This document shows positions 28,151 through 37,952 of a DNA stretch of 64,000 nucleotides, one piece after another. Below the pieces are notes generated by a model. The model worked only from the letters and a program-made list of their open reading frames with translations. It did no database searches and was not told the DNA's origin. The DNA is taken from assembly GCF_024580145.1 (NCBI RefSeq), contig NZ_JANINI010000008.1, positions 62,001 through 126,000 on the forward strand, read 5' to 3'. Position 1 is the stretch's first letter, and every line of letters begins with the position of its first letter. Position numbers and translations under genes: made by a program. The stretch comes from Methyloversatilis sp. XJ19-49. GTDB lineage: Bacteria; Pseudomonadota; Gammaproteobacteria; Burkholderiales; Rhodocyclaceae.

Positions 28151-29266
28151 ATGGCATCCGATCCGACTCCCCCGACATCCACTTCCGAGCTGGAGGAATT
28201 GCTGAAGTTGCGCGATGCGATCGACGACATCGATCAACGCGTGCTCCAGCTCATTTCCGAGCGGGCGCGTGTCGCGCACCGCATCGGCGAAATCAAGCAG
28301 GGCAACATCTATCGCCCGGAACGTGAAGCGCAGGTGCTGCGCCGGCTCGAGGATAACAATCCGGGCCCGCTGCCCGGCCACGCGGTCAAGACGGTATTTC
28401 GCGAAATCATGTCGCACTGCCTCGCGCTGGAGCAGCCGCTGACGGTCGCTTTCCTCGGTCCGGCAGGTACCTTTTCCGAAAGTGCGGCACGCCGGCATTT
28501 CGGTTCGGCGCCGGCTCTGCTGCCACTGGCTACGATAGATGAGGTGTTTCGTGCGGTGGAGGCCGGCAACGCGGCGTACGGCGTCGTGCCAGTCGAGAAT
28601 TCGACCGAAGGCGCGGTCGGACGAACGCTGGACATGCTGCTCAGCACGACGCAGATGGTCTGCGGTGAAGTCATGTTGCGCGTCGAACAGAATCTGATGA
28701 GTCGCGACACGCCGTTGAACGAGGTGCGTTGTGTTTACTCCCATTCGCAATCGCTCGCGCAGTGTCATGAATGGCTCAACCGCAACCTGCCGGGCGTACC
28801 GACGGTGGCGGTGGCCAGCAATGCCGAGGCGGCGCGTCGCGCAGCCGAGGAGGAGCGCGCTGCAGCGATTGCTGGCGAGGCCGCAGCGCGTGCCTACGAC
28901 CTGCACATCCTTGCCGCCAACATCGAGGATGATCCGGCGAACACCACGCGCTTCCTGGTGTTGGGCGAGCACGATGCAGGTCCGTCGGGCCGCGACAAGA
29001 CCTCGCTCATCTTCACCGTCCAGAACCGTTCCGGTTCAGTCGTGCGTTTGCTGCAGCCACTGGCCGATGAGGGGGTCAGCATGACGAAGTTGCAGTCGCG
29101 ACCGGTACGCGGCTTCGGCAGTGGCGGCTGGCAGTATGTTTTCTATGTCGATATCGAAGGTCATCTGAGTGAGCCGGCCGTCAGCAAGGCAATCGCCCGC
29201 ATCCGCGGCGAAGCAGGTTCGCTCAAGGTGCTGGGTTCCTATCCGGTTTCGGTGAGCAATTCATGA
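28151..29266 (+). CDS. pheA: Bifunctional chorismate mutase/prephenate dehydratase
   Basis: PheA converts chorismate to prephenate and then to phenylpyruvate. The 371-residue protein has an AroQ-type mutase domain (residues about 12-95; RDAIDDIDQRVLQLISERAR). A dehydratase domain follows (100-275; AFLGPAGTFSESAARRHFG, VVPVENSTEGAVGRTLD, and the tail DDPANTTRFLVLG with the conserved TRF). The C-terminal ACT domain contains MTKLQSRPVRG, the phenylalanine-binding ESRP variant, so feedback inhibition is expected. Its stop overlaps hisC by ATGA. Confidence 0.97.
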   Translation: MASDPTPPTSTSELEELLKLRDAIDDIDQRVLQLISERARVAHRIGEIKQGNIYRPEREAQVLRRLEDNNPGPLPGHAVKTVFREIMSHCLALEQPLTVAFLGPAGTFSESAARRHFGSAPALLPLATIDEVFRAVEAGNAAYGVVPVENSTEGAVGRTLDMLLSTTQMVCGEVMLRVEQNLMSRDTPLNEVRCVYSHSQSLAQCHEWLNRNLPGVPTVAVASNAEAARRAAEEERAAAIAGEAAARAYDLHILAANIEDDPANTTRFLVLGEHDAGPSGRDKTSLIFTVQNRSGSVVRLLQPLADEGVSMTKLQSRPVRGFGSGGWQYVFYVDIEGHLSEPAVSKAIARIRGEAGSLKVLGSYPVSVSNS

Positions 29267-30360
29267 GTGTGTTCGACCGCGCAGCGGCGCATATCCGTTC
29301 GATTTCCCCGTATCAGCCGGGTAAGCCGATTTCCGAACTGGCCCGCGAAATGGGGCTGCAAGAGTCTTCCATCGTCAAACTCGCGTCCAACGAAAATCCG
29401 CTGGGCATGAGCCCGCATGCCCGCGCGGCCGCGCTGGCAGCGATCGACGAGGTGCCGCGCTATCCCGACGGCAACGGCTTCGAACTGAAGCAGGCCCTGA
29501 TGCGCCATCACGACATCGAGATGAATCAGATCGTGCTCGGCAATGGCTCGAATGACGTGCTCGAAATGGTGGCGCGCGCGCTTCTGGGGCCGGGCAGCAG
29601 TGCGGTGTATTCGAAGCACGCCTTCGCGGTCTATCCGCTGGCGACGCTGGCTGCAGGCGCTTTCGGCATCGAAGTCCCTGCGCATGGTTTCGGCTGCGAT
29701 CTCGGCGCGATGCGTGCAGCCATCCGTGTCGACACGCGTGTCGTGTTCATCGCCAATCCGAACAATCCGACCGGTACATTTGTCGACGCTGCGGCGCTTG
29801 AGCGGTTCGTTGCTTCCGTGCCGGTTGATGTGTTGGTCGTGCTGGACGAGGCGTACAGCGAATACCTGCCTGAACACCTTGCCTACGATAGCGCGCGCTG
29901 GCTCGCACGCTATCCCAACCTGCTGGTGTCGCGCACCTTTTCCAAAGCGTATGGACTCGGGGGGCTTCGCGTTGGTTACGGCATCGGTCAGCCGTCGGTG
30001 GTCGATCTGCTCAATCGCGTTCGGCAACCGTTCAATGTGTCGAATGTCGGCCTCGCTGCAGCCGCAGCCGCGCTGACCGACCAGGATTTCGTGCGTGCCT
30101 CGGCTGCAGTGAATGCAGCCGGGCTGCGCCAGATGGAAGCGTTCTTTGACGGGCAACGCATCGAGTACATCCACTCCTGCGCCAATTTCATTGCCTTCCG
30201 CGCGGGTGATGCGGCCACCACCAACCGCCGATTGCTCGAGCAGGGAGTCATCGTGCGTCCGATCGCCGGCTACGCGATGCCGGAATGGCTGCGCGTGTCG
30301 ATCGGCGTCGAGTCGGAGAACGCGCGCTTTATCGATGCCCTGACAAGGGCTTGGACGTGA
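29263..30360 (+). CDS. hisC: Histidinol-phosphate/aromatic aminotransferase
   Basis: The 365-residue class I/II aminotransferase carries KLASNENPLGMSP, LGNGSNDVLEMVARALL, FIANPNNPTGTF and the PLP lysine in SRTFSKAYGLGGLRVGY. All are HisC signatures. Its place between pheA and tyrA suggests it also, or mainly, makes phenylalanine and tyrosine, as known for HisC paralogues in this operon position. A dedicated histidine-operon copy would normally exist elsewhere. The ATG overlaps the pheA stop. Confidence 0.95.
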   Translation: MSVFDRAAAHIRSISPYQPGKPISELAREMGLQESSIVKLASNENPLGMSPHARAAALAAIDEVPRYPDGNGFELKQALMRHHDIEMNQIVLGNGSNDVLEMVARALLGPGSSAVYSKHAFAVYPLATLAAGAFGIEVPAHGFGCDLGAMRAAIRVDTRVVFIANPNNPTGTFVDAAALERFVASVPVDVLVVLDEAYSEYLPEHLAYDSARWLARYPNLLVSRTFSKAYGLGGLRVGYGIGQPSVVDLLNRVRQPFNVSNVGLAAAAAALTDQDFVRASAAVNAAGLRQMEAFFDGQRIEYIHSCANFIAFRAGDAATTNRRLLEQGVIVRPIAGYAMPEWLRVSIGVESENARFIDALTRAWT

Positions 30361-31247
30361 CCCGCGTCATGACGAAGCCTCTGGTCGGACGCCTGCTGGT
30401 CTGCGGTGTCGGTCTGATCGGCGGCTCATTTGCTGCGGCGTTGAAGCAGGCGAAGCAGGTTGGCGAGGTCGTCGGCATCGGACGCACTGCGGAAAGCATG
30501 CAGGACGCGCTGTCTCTTGGCCTCGTCGACCGTGTCGAGACAGACTGGAGAACCGCCCTGCAGGGTGTCGATCTGGTGCTGCTCGCGATGCCGGTGGGCC
30601 AGATGGATGTCGTGATGTCGCAGCTGATGCCGCATCTTTCACTCGACACGGTGGTCACGGACGCCGGCAGCACCAAGGCCGATGTCGTTGCGGTGGCGCG
30701 AGCCCGGTTCGGTTCCCGCATCGGGCAGTTCGTGCCGGGGCATCCGATCGCCGGTGCCGAAAAGAGCGGCCCGCAGGCGGCGCGCGCCGAGTTGTACGAC
30801 AAGCGCAGGGTGGTATTGACGCCGCTGGTCGAAAACGATGACGCAGCGATCGATCTGGTCCGCAAGGCCTGGCAGGTGTGCGGTGCGCAGGTGTCGACCA
30901 CTTCGCCCGAACACCATGACCGATGGCTGGCGTCGGTCAGTCACCTGCCGCATCTGCTGTCGTTCGCATTGGTGTCCGAACTGGCCGCTCGGTCGAACGC
31001 CGACGAGATATTCAGCCTCGCCGGCGGCGGCTTTCGCGATTTCACCCGCATCGCTGCCAGCCACCCCGAAATGTGGCGCGACATTTTCTTTGCCAATCGC
31101 GATGCATTGCTTTCCGAATTGACCGCCTATGAAGAAGAACTCGCGCGCTACCGCACGCTGATCGAGCAAGGCGACGCGGCGGGCATCGAAAAGCTGCTGG
31201 GCATCGCCCGAGAGGCCCGCGTTGCCTGGGCGCAGCGCCAGAGCTGA
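30357..31247 (+). CDS. tyrA: Prephenate dehydrogenase
   Basis: TyrA oxidatively decarboxylates prephenate (or arogenate) on the way to tyrosine. The protein opens with [19 protein letters not shown], a GxGxxG NAD-binding fold. It continues [27 protein letters not shown] (catalytic histidine) and [24 protein letters not shown], all TyrA landmarks. The GTG at 30357 overlaps the hisC stop and has AGGG seven bases upstream; an ATG four codons later is an alternative start. There is no ACT domain, so tyrosine regulation must differ from fused versions. Confidence 0.95.
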   Translation: MTRVMTKPLVGRLLVCGVGLIGGSFAAALKQAKQVGEVVGIGRTAESMQDALSLGLVDRVETDWRTALQGVDLVLLAMPVGQMDVVMSQLMPHLSLDTVVTDAGSTKADVVAVARARFGSRIGQFVPGHPIAGAEKSGPQAARAELYDKRRVVLTPLVENDDAAIDLVRKAWQVCGAQVSTTSPEHHDRWLASVSHLPHLLSFALVSELAARSNADEIFSLAGGGFRDFTRIAASHPEMWRDIFFANRDALLSELTAYEEELARYRTLIEQGDAAGIEKLLGIAREARVAWAQRQS

Positions 31248-31296
31248 TCCGACAGCCGGCCGTCCTCGTTTGATGGTGCCGGCGAACCTTCCCGCT

Positions 31297-32595
31297 ATGA
31301 TGAAAATAGAATTTCTCGACCTTCCTGCTGCCTCCACTGCCCGCGGTACGCTGCGGTTGCCAGGCTCGAAAAGCATATCGAACCGCGTGCTGCTTCTCGC
31401 AGCACTCGCGCGAGGCGATACGCTGCTGCACGACCTGCTGGCCTCCGACGACGTAGACCGCATGCTCGATGCCCTGCGCAGTCTTGCCGTGGATTGGCAA
31501 CACGCGGGCGGCAACGACTATCGTGTTCACGGCACCGGCGGGCAGTTCGCGGTACGTGAAGCGGACTTGTTCCTCGGTAACGCCGGCACGGCCTTCCGTC
31601 CTCTGACAGCGGTGCTGGCCCTGATGGGCGGCGAATATCGTCTGCACGGAGTGCCGCGCATGCATGAAAGGCCCATCGGCGATCTGGTGGACGCACTGCA
31701 CCAGGTCGGCGCACAGATCGATTACGAGGGCCAGGCCGGATTTCCGCCGCTGCGTATCCATCCGGCGCGGTTACGGCAGGTGGAAGTCGTCAGCGTGCGC
31801 GGTGACGTGTCGAGCCAGTTCCTGACCGGGCTGCTGATGGCGCTGCCGCTGACCGGGCGTGCTGTGCGCATCGATATTGAAGGTGAGCTGATCTCCAAGC
31901 CCTATGTCGACATCACGCTTGCCCTGATGCGCCAGTTCGGTGTCGATGCCTGTCGCGATGGCTGGTCATCGATCAGCCTGCCGGCTGCGGCGGAGTACGT
32001 GTCGCCCGGCGAATGCTTTGTCGAGGGCGATGCATCTTCGGCGTCCTACTTCCTCGCTGCCGGCGCGATCGGAGGCGGCCCGGTGCGGGTCGAAGGCGTG
32101 GGGCGTGATTCGGTTCAGGGCGATGTGGCGTTCGCGCAGGCGCTGGAACAGCTGGGCGCGGTCATCAACATGGGGCCGAACTGGATGGAGGCATCCGCTC
32201 CGGCAAGCGGGCGACTGCGTGCTTTTGATCTCGACCTGAACCACATTCCGGACGCGGCGATGACGCTGGCTATCTGCGCGCTGTTTGCCGACGGTCCGAG
32301 CCGGCTGCGCAACATCGCCAGCTGGCGGGTCAAGGAAACCGACCGCATCGCTGCGATGGCGATCGAACTGCGCAAGGTCGGCGCCACGGTGGAGGAGGGC
32401 GCTGATTATATTGCGATCACCCCGCCCAAGGCCTTCATCGCCGGTGCATCGATCGACACCTACGACGATCACCGAATGGCCATGTGCTTCTCGCTGGCTA
32501 CGCTGGGCGGTGTGCCGCTGCGTATCATGGACCCCGGCTGCGTCGCCAAGACTTTTCCCGACTACTTCACTCGCTGGGCGGAGGTGGCTCGATGA
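31297..32595 (+). CDS. aroA: 3-phosphoshikimate 1-carboxyvinyltransferase (EPSP synthase)
   Basis: AroA joins phosphoenolpyruvate to shikimate 3-phosphate, the sixth shikimate step. The 432-residue protein has [53 protein letters not shown] and [16 protein letters not shown], with [12 protein letters not shown] near the end. The combination GNAGTAxRPL marks a class I, glyphosate-sensitive type enzyme. Two adjacent ATGs (31297, 31300) could start it. The stop overlaps cmk by ATGA. Confidence 0.97.
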   Translation: MMKIEFLDLPAASTARGTLRLPGSKSISNRVLLLAALARGDTLLHDLLASDDVDRMLDALRSLAVDWQHAGGNDYRVHGTGGQFAVREADLFLGNAGTAFRPLTAVLALMGGEYRLHGVPRMHERPIGDLVDALHQVGAQIDYEGQAGFPPLRIHPARLRQVEVVSVRGDVSSQFLTGLLMALPLTGRAVRIDIEGELISKPYVDITLALMRQFGVDACRDGWSSISLPAAAEYVSPGECFVEGDASSASYFLAAGAIGGGPVRVEGVGRDSVQGDVAFAQALEQLGAVINMGPNWMEASAPASGRLRAFDLDLNHIPDAAMTLAICALFADGPSRLRNIASWRVKETDRIAAMAIELRKVGATVEEGADYIAITPPKAFIAGASIDTYDDHRMAMCFSLATLGGVPLRIMDPGCVAKTFPDYFTRWAEVAR

Positions 32596-33290
32596 GCGGC
32601 GACGTTCGGGCGCCTGTGATCGCAATAGACGGCCCGTCGGCGTCCGGCAAGGGGACGGTCGCCGCGCGCGTTGCGGCGGCGCTGGGCTTCCACCTGCTCG
32701 ACAGCGGCGCGCTCTATCGTCTCACGGCTCTGGCTGCGCTGCGGCGCGGCGCGTCTCTGGACGACGGAGAAGCGCTTGAAGCCATTGCTACCGCGCTCGA
32801 TGTGCGTTTTGCGGGCAACGCGACCTTGCTTGCCGGTGAAGATGTGTCGGACGCGATGCGCAGAGAGGACGCCTCGGTCGGTGCGTCGAGAGTTGCCGTA
32901 CACCAGGGCGTCCGGCAGGCCCTGCTTGAGCGACAGCGAGCCTTCCGCCGGCTTCCCGGACTGGTGGCCGACGGTCGCGACATGGCCTCCGTGGTGTTCC
33001 CCGACGCCGCGCTCAAGGTTTTCCTCACCGCCAGCGTCGAGGTCAGAGCGCAGAGGCGGTATAAGCAGTTGATCGAAAAAGGTGTTTCTGCTAACCTAGA
33101 AAGTCTTTCTCAGGATTTGCGTGAACGCGACGAACGGGACAGCAAACGAGCCAACGCGCCGCTGGTGCGCGTAGCCGGTGCGATTCCGCTAGATACGAGT
33201 TCGATGTCCGCAGATGCCGCCGTCAGGATTGTTCTTGATGCGTGGGAGCAAGTGAAGGCAGGGCAGCCGGTGCATCGAACTGATTCCTGA
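32592..33290 (+). CDS. cmk: Cytidylate kinase
   Basis: Cmk phosphorylates CMP and dCMP. The 232-residue protein begins [20 protein letters not shown], a P-loop, then [19 protein letters not shown]. It also has [23 protein letters not shown] (DGRDIGTVVFP-like motif) and the arginine-rich lid near [10 protein letters not shown], followed by [16 protein letters not shown]. The ATG overlaps the aroA stop. The cmk-rpsA order is conserved across proteobacteria. Confidence 0.96.
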   Translation: MSGDVRAPVIAIDGPSASGKGTVAARVAAALGFHLLDSGALYRLTALAALRRGASLDDGEALEAIATALDVRFAGNATLLAGEDVSDAMRREDASVGASRVAVHQGVRQALLERQRAFRRLPGLVADGRDMASVVFPDAALKVFLTASVEVRAQRRYKQLIEKGVSANLESLSQDLRERDERDSKRANAPLVRVAGAIPLDTSSMSADAAVRIVLDAWEQVKAGQPVHRTDS

Positions 33291-33311
33291 TTCGCCGTTG
33301 TCCAGAAAGTG

Positions 33312-33350
33312 CACCCTGCGAATGTTCGCAAGGGTGTTGTGATCACCCCT
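33312..33350 (+). promoter_or_regulatory. Structured rpsA leader with two mutually exclusive hairpins
   Basis: CACCCTGCGAA (33312-33322) pairs with TTCGCAAGGGTG (33325-33336), with one bulged A. The same AGGGTG (33331-33336) can instead pair with CACCCCT (33344-33350). S1 represses its own mRNA translation in gammaproteobacteria through leader hairpins and a weak Shine-Dalgarno, and the ribosome site here is also weak. A regulatory role is inference. Confidence 0.45.
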
Positions 33351-33381
33351 AACCCGTTGCCGCGCAAGCGGCTTTTTGCCA

Positions 33382-35100
33382 ATGTCCCAAGTTGCCCAGT
33401 CGTCCGAATCCATGGATTCCATGGAAAGTTTTGCAGCGTTGTTCGAGGAAAGCCTCCAGCGTCAGGAAATGCGCGCAGGTGAGGTCATTACCGCCGAAGT
33501 GATGCGCGTCGACAACAATTTCGTTGTCGTGAACGCCGGCTTGAAGTCGGAAAGCTATATCGCGATCGAAGAATTCCGCACGGATCGTGGCGAGCTCACC
33601 GTTGCGCCGGGCGATTACGTCAGCGTCGCAATCGAAATGCTCGAAGACGGTTACGGTGAAACCCGGCTGTCGCGCGACAAGGCAAAACGCATCGCTGCGT
33701 GGAACGAACTCGAAAAGGCACTCGGCGACGGCACCATCGTCAAGGGTCTGGTGTCGGGCAAGGTCAAGGGCGGTCTGACCGTGATGACCAACGGCATCCG
33801 CGCTTTCCTGCCGGGTTCGCTGGTCGATCTGCGTCCGGTCAAGGACACCGCGCCGTACGAAAACAAGGAATTCGAATTCAAGGTCATCAAGCTCGACCGC
33901 AAGCGCAATAACGTGGTCGTGTCGCGTCGCGCAGTGCTCGAACTGACCGCAGGCGAAGAGCGCGAAAAGCTGCTCGAGAACCTGAAGGAAGGCACGATCG
34001 TCAAGGGCATCGTCAAGAACATCACCGATTACGGCGCATTCGTCGACCTCGGTGGCATCGACGGCCTGCTGCACATCACCGATCTGGCATGGCGCCGCGT
34101 GCGTCACCCGTCGGAAGTGCTCGCGGTCGGTGATGAAGTCGAAGCGAAGGTGCTCAAGTTCGATGCCGAGAAGAACCGCGTGTCGCTGGGTCTCAAGCAG
34201 CTGGGCGAAGACCCGTGGGTGGGCATTTCGCGCCGCTACCCGCAAGGCACCCGCCTGTTCGGCAAGGTGACCAACCTGACCGACTACGGCGCATTCGTCG
34301 AGATCGAACAGGGCATCGAAGGCCTGGTTCACGTGTCCGAAATGGACTGGACCAACAAGAACATCCACCCGACCAAGGTTGTCCAGCTGGGCGACGAAGT
34401 CGAAGTGATGATTCTCGAGATCGACGAGGACCGCCGCCGGATTTCGCTGGGCATGAAGCAATGCCAGGCAAACCCGTGGGAGGATTTCTCGATGAACCAC
34501 AAGAAGGGCGACAAGGTCCGTGGACAGATCAAGTCGATCACTGACTTCGGCGTGTTCATCGGTCTGACCGGCGCCATCGACGGTCTGGTGCATCTGTCCG
34601 ACCTGTCATGGTCGCTGACCGGCGAAGAAGCCGTTCGCAACTACAAGAAGGGCGACGAAGTCGAAGCCATCGTGCTGTCGATCGATGTTGAGCGCGAGCG
34701 TATTTCGCTCGGCGTCAAGCAGATGGATGGAGATCCCTTCACCAACTTCATCGCCACCCACGACAAGAACAGCGTCGTGCGCGGAAACGTGAAGTCGGTC
34801 GATGCCAAGGGCGCGGTGATTGCGCTTAACGACGACGTTGAAGGCTATCTGCGCGCATCCGAAGCGTCGCGTGATCGTGTTGATGACCTGACCACTGTGC
34901 TGAACGTCGGCGACGAGATCGAAACGATGATCGTCAATCTCGACCGCAAGACCCGTTCGATCACGCTGTCCGTGCGTGCGAAGGATCAGGCAGACCAGAA
35001 CGACGCGATTCAGAAGATCCAGTCCGAAGGTTCGTCGGCCAGCAGTGGCACCACCAACCTGGGTGCGTTGCTCAAGGCGAAGTTGAAGAACCCCTCCTGA
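33382..35100 (+). CDS. rpsA: 30S ribosomal protein S1
   Basis: S1 binds mRNA and brings it to the 30S subunit. The 572-residue protein contains six S1 domains. The first two are divergent ribosome-binding repeats ([40 protein letters not shown]). The next three are canonical ([57 protein letters not shown]), and the sixth is weaker ([19 protein letters not shown]). The ATG at 33382 gives [10 protein letters not shown]; a TTG two codons earlier is unlikely. The Shine-Dalgarno is weak, as usual for this gene. Confidence 0.97.
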   Translation: MSQVAQSSESMDSMESFAALFEESLQRQEMRAGEVITAEVMRVDNNFVVVNAGLKSESYIAIEEFRTDRGELTVAPGDYVSVAIEMLEDGYGETRLSRDKAKRIAAWNELEKALGDGTIVKGLVSGKVKGGLTVMTNGIRAFLPGSLVDLRPVKDTAPYENKEFEFKVIKLDRKRNNVVVSRRAVLELTAGEEREKLLENLKEGTIVKGIVKNITDYGAFVDLGGIDGLLHITDLAWRRVRHPSEVLAVGDEVEAKVLKFDAEKNRVSLGLKQLGEDPWVGISRRYPQGTRLFGKVTNLTDYGAFVEIEQGIEGLVHVSEMDWTNKNIHPTKVVQLGDEVEVMILEIDEDRRRISLGMKQCQANPWEDFSMNHKKGDKVRGQIKSITDFGVFIGLTGAIDGLVHLSDLSWSLTGEEAVRNYKKGDEVEAIVLSIDVERERISLGVKQMDGDPFTNFIATHDKNSVVRGNVKSVDAKGAVIALNDDVEGYLRASEASRDRVDDLTTVLNVGDEIETMIVNLDRKTRSITLSVRAKDQADQNDAIQKIQSEGSSASSGTTNLGALLKAKLKNPS

Positions 35101-35125
35101 TCGCAGCTTGCGATTGAGGCTTGGT

Positions 35126-35153
35126 GACAGCGCCGCCTGCGGGCGGCGTTGTC
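35126..35153 (+). terminator. GC-rich hairpin after rpsA
   Basis: A 12-bp stem (35126-35137 with 35142-35153, one G-T pair, TGCG loop) lies between rpsA and ihfB. The following TTGTCAT is only weakly U-rich, so it may be a partial terminator or an mRNA-stabilising hairpin. Confidence 0.55.
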
Positions 35154-35195
35154 TTGTCATCATCCGGCTCCGTGCACCTGCTCAATCGATCTGTC

Positions 35196-35501
35196 ATGAC
35201 AAAATCCGAACTGATCACCCGGCTGGCTACCCGCTTCCCGCAACTGGTGGCGAAGGATGCCGACTACGCAGTCAAGATGATTCTCGATGAAATGACGGCC
35301 GCACTGGCGCGTGGCGACCGCATCGAAATCCGTGGCTTCGGCAGTTTTTCGCTGAATCACCGGCCACCGCGCGTGGGTCGCAACCCGAAGTCCGGCGAAA
35401 AGGTTCTCGTGCCCGAGAAACGCGTGCCGCATTTCAAGGCGGGCAAGGAACTGCGCGAACGAGTCGATCAGGCACTTGCTGCTGCATCGCCCGTATCCTG
35501 A
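35196..35501 (+). CDS. ihfB: Integration host factor subunit beta
   Basis: IHF is a sequence-specific DNA-bending heterodimer. The 101-residue protein matches [62 protein letters not shown], and the beta-arm with [20 protein letters not shown]. The beta subunit is indicated by the MTKSELI start and by its place after rpsA. The ATG at 35196 matches the family. The alpha subunit is also encoded in this window, after pheT. Confidence 0.96.
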   Translation: MTKSELITRLATRFPQLVAKDADYAVKMILDEMTAALARGDRIEIRGFGSFSLNHRPPRVGRNPKSGEKVLVPEKRVPHFKAGKELRERVDQALAAASPVS

Positions 35502-35513
35502 TTTCACTCGCCC

Positions 35514-35744
35514 ATGGCCATCCTCACCTGGCTGCTGCGCATTGTCGTGTTCCTGCTGCTGCTGGGCCTTGCTGCGCGCAACAGCGATCCGGTCACTGTG
35601 CGCTGGTTCTTCGGCCACGAGTGGCGCATCGAACTGTCGGTCCTGCTGCTCGCATTGTTCGTGCTGGGCGTGTTGCTTGGTGCGTTTGCAGGCTGGACGC
35701 ATGCGCGCAAGCAGTCTGGCCCGACTCCAACTTCGGCTGACTGA
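35514..35744 (+). CDS. lapA: Lipopolysaccharide assembly protein A domain protein
   Basis: The 76-residue protein has two transmembrane helices (LLRIVVFLLLLGLAARN; LSVLLLALFVLGVLLGAFAGW) joined by PVTVRWFFGHEWRIE, the LapA (DUF1049) pattern. It works with LapB/FtsH to control LpxC stability and LPS synthesis. It lies 12 bases after ihfB and 18 before lapB, an order seen in many proteobacteria. Confidence 0.92.
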   Translation: MAILTWLLRIVVFLLLLGLAARNSDPVTVRWFFGHEWRIELSVLLLALFVLGVLLGAFAGWTHARKQSGPTPTSAD

Positions 35745-35762
35745 GCCGGCTACCCACTGAAC

Positions 35763-36938
35763 ATGGACATCGAACTTTGGTGGTTGCTCGCGCTGCCACT
35801 CTTCTTCGGACTCGGCTGGCTGGCTGCGCGCATCGATATTCGCCATCTGGTCAGCGAATCGAGAGCGCTGCCGCGTTCATATTTTGCCGGCCTGAACTTT
35901 TTGCTTAATGAACAGCCGGATCGCGCCATCGAGTCATTCATCGAGGCGACCCGCAGCGATCCGCAAACCACCGAACTGCAGTTCGCGCTCGGTAATCTGT
36001 TCCGTCGCCGCGGCGAGACCGACCGTGCCATCCAGATTCACCAGGCGTTGGTGAAGCGAGAGGATATCAAGCCGGAGTTGCGCCTAAATGCCCGGCTGGA
36101 ACTGGGTCAGGACTATCTGAAGGCCGGTCTGCTCGATCGCGCCGAAGAGGTTTTCGTGGGTCTGCGCAATACGCCGCTCGACATGGCAGCCCTGCATCAC
36201 CTGCTCGACATTTACCAGCAGGAGAAAGAGTGGGCAAAGGCAATCGAGATCGCACGCGCCTTGCCGCCGGGCGAATCACACCGCGCGCAGAAGGACATTG
36301 CCCAGTTCCTGTGCGAGCTGGCCACCCATGCGCTTGCGCAGTCGCGTTACAGCGACGCCCGGCCGCTACTCGAGGACGCGCTGGCCACGCATCGCAAGTG
36401 TGTGCGTGCGCTGGTATTGATGGGAGACCTGCACGCTGCCGAGCAGCAGTGGGAACTTGCGATCGAGCAGTGGCAGCGGGTCGAACAGCAGAATCCGGTC
36501 TACCTCGCACTGGTTGCCGGCCGTCTGGCCGACGCCTACCGCAAACTCGGTCGCGAACGTCAGGGCATCACGTTGCTGAAGAGCTATCTTGAACGCCACA
36601 CTTCCCTCGATCTGCTCGACGTCGTGTTCAAGGAGGAACTCGACACGGAAGGGCCGGCCGGTGCGCTCGCGCTCGTGCGCGACGAATTGCGCCGCAATCC
36701 GACGCTGCTCGGCCTCGACAAGCTGCTTGAGGCACAGATGCAGACGCTGCCGCCGGAGTCGCGCACCGATTCCGATCTGATGAAGGGCATCATCCATGCG
36801 CACACGCGTCGCGTGGCGCGTTACCGTTGCGATACCTGCGGCTTCAAGGCGCGCCAGTTTCACTGGCGCTGCCCGGCCTGTGGCGGCTGGGAAACCTATC
36901 CGCCCAAACGTACCGAAGAATTCGACCTCACGCCCTGA
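35763..36938 (+). CDS. lapB: Lipopolysaccharide assembly protein B (TPR and rubredoxin-like)
   Basis: LapB is an inner-membrane adaptor that directs LpxC to FtsH for degradation. The 391-residue protein has an N-terminal transmembrane helix (LWWLLALPLFFGLGWLAARI). About nine TPR motifs follow (for example FALGNLFRRRGETDRAIQIHQAL and LNARLELGQDYLKAGLLDRAEEVF). A C-terminal rubredoxin-type zinc knuckle, CDTCGFKARQFHWRCPACGGW, supplies four cysteines. Length and order of parts match E. coli LapB (389). Confidence 0.96.
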   Translation: MDIELWWLLALPLFFGLGWLAARIDIRHLVSESRALPRSYFAGLNFLLNEQPDRAIESFIEATRSDPQTTELQFALGNLFRRRGETDRAIQIHQALVKREDIKPELRLNARLELGQDYLKAGLLDRAEEVFVGLRNTPLDMAALHHLLDIYQQEKEWAKAIEIARALPPGESHRAQKDIAQFLCELATHALAQSRYSDARPLLEDALATHRKCVRALVLMGDLHAAEQQWELAIEQWQRVEQQNPVYLALVAGRLADAYRKLGRERQGITLLKSYLERHTSLDLLDVVFKEELDTEGPAGALALVRDELRRNPTLLGLDKLLEAQMQTLPPESRTDSDLMKGIIHAHTRRVARYRCDTCGFKARQFHWRCPACGGWETYPPKRTEEFDLTP

Positions 36939-36941
36939 TCG

Positions 36942-37901
36942 ATGCGCCTTTCGTCATCCAACTTGTCGTTGCCCGACACCTCTCGTACGCGCATCCTCAT
37001 CGCCGGCGATGTGATGCTGGACCGCTACTGGTTCGGCGACGTGCAGCGTATTTCGCCAGAGGCACCGGTGCCGGTGGTAAAGATCGACCGGGTGGAAGAG
37101 CGGCCGGGTGGCGCGGCCAACGTCGCGCGCAACTGTGCCGCACTGGGCGCACACGTAAGCCTGTTGTCGGTCGTGGGTGCCGACGAGGCTGGCTGCACGC
37201 TGCGCGAACAGATGAAGTCGGCGGACATCGATGCCAGCCTGCACGAAGACGCCGCCTTGTCGACCACGATCAAGCTGCGCGTGATCGGACGCCAGCAGCA
37301 ACTGTTGCGCATCGATTTCGAGAACATGCCCACGCACGAAGTGTTGCGCGCCAAGCTTGATGAGTTTGCCCGCCGGGTGAGCGACGCGGATCTGGTGATC
37401 CTGTCTGATTACGGCAAGGGCGCGCTGTCGAACATCCGCGACATGATGGATATCGCCCGAACCGCCGGCAAACCCGTGCTGGTCGATCCCAAAGGCGACG
37501 ACTATTCGCGCTACGCCGGCGCCACGCTGTTGAAGCCGAATCGCAACGAGTTGCGTGAGGTCGTTGGACGCTGGCTGGACGACGACGACCTTGCGCACCG
37601 CGCGCACGCGCTGCGTGACGAACTGAATCTTGGCGCGCTGCTGTTGACCCGCTCGGACGCCGGCATGAGCCTGTACGACGCGGACGGTGTCATTCACGAG
37701 CCCGCGCTCGCACGCGAGGTGTATGACGTGAGCGGCGCAGGCGATACGGTGATCGCCACTATGGCCGTCATGCTGGCGGCAGGCAGTTCGATGCCCGATG
37801 CGATGCGGCTGGCGAACCGTGCAGCGGGCATCGTCGTTGCGAAGCTCGGCACTGCGGTATGCTCGCTGGACGAATTGGCGGCCGATCTGCATCACACCTG
37901 A
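36942..37901 (+). CDS. rfaE1: D-glycero-beta-D-manno-heptose-7-phosphate kinase
   Basis: RfaE1 phosphorylates heptose 7-phosphate at C1 during ADP-heptose synthesis for the LPS core. The 319-residue PfkB kinase has ILIAGDVMLDRYWFGDVQRI, ISPEAPVPVVKIDRVEERPGG (family signature 1), ILSDYGKGALSNI, and the catalytic VSGAGDTVIATMAVMLAAG (Asp base in GAGD). It lacks the C-terminal nucleotidyltransferase of the fused HldE, so rfaE2 must lie elsewhere. It is four bases after lapB, both serving LPS. Confidence 0.94.
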   Translation: MRLSSSNLSLPDTSRTRILIAGDVMLDRYWFGDVQRISPEAPVPVVKIDRVEERPGGAANVARNCAALGAHVSLLSVVGADEAGCTLREQMKSADIDASLHEDAALSTTIKLRVIGRQQQLLRIDFENMPTHEVLRAKLDEFARRVSDADLVILSDYGKGALSNIRDMMDIARTAGKPVLVDPKGDDYSRYAGATLLKPNRNELREVVGRWLDDDDLAHRAHALRDELNLGALLLTRSDAGMSLYDADGVIHEPALAREVYDVSGAGDTVIATMAVMLAAGSSMPDAMRLANRAAGIVVAKLGTAVCSLDELAADLHHT

Positions 37902-37952
37902 TCCGACGGTCGCGCGACGTCTGTCTTACGTCTGCCTGTGGAGTTTTGCGCC

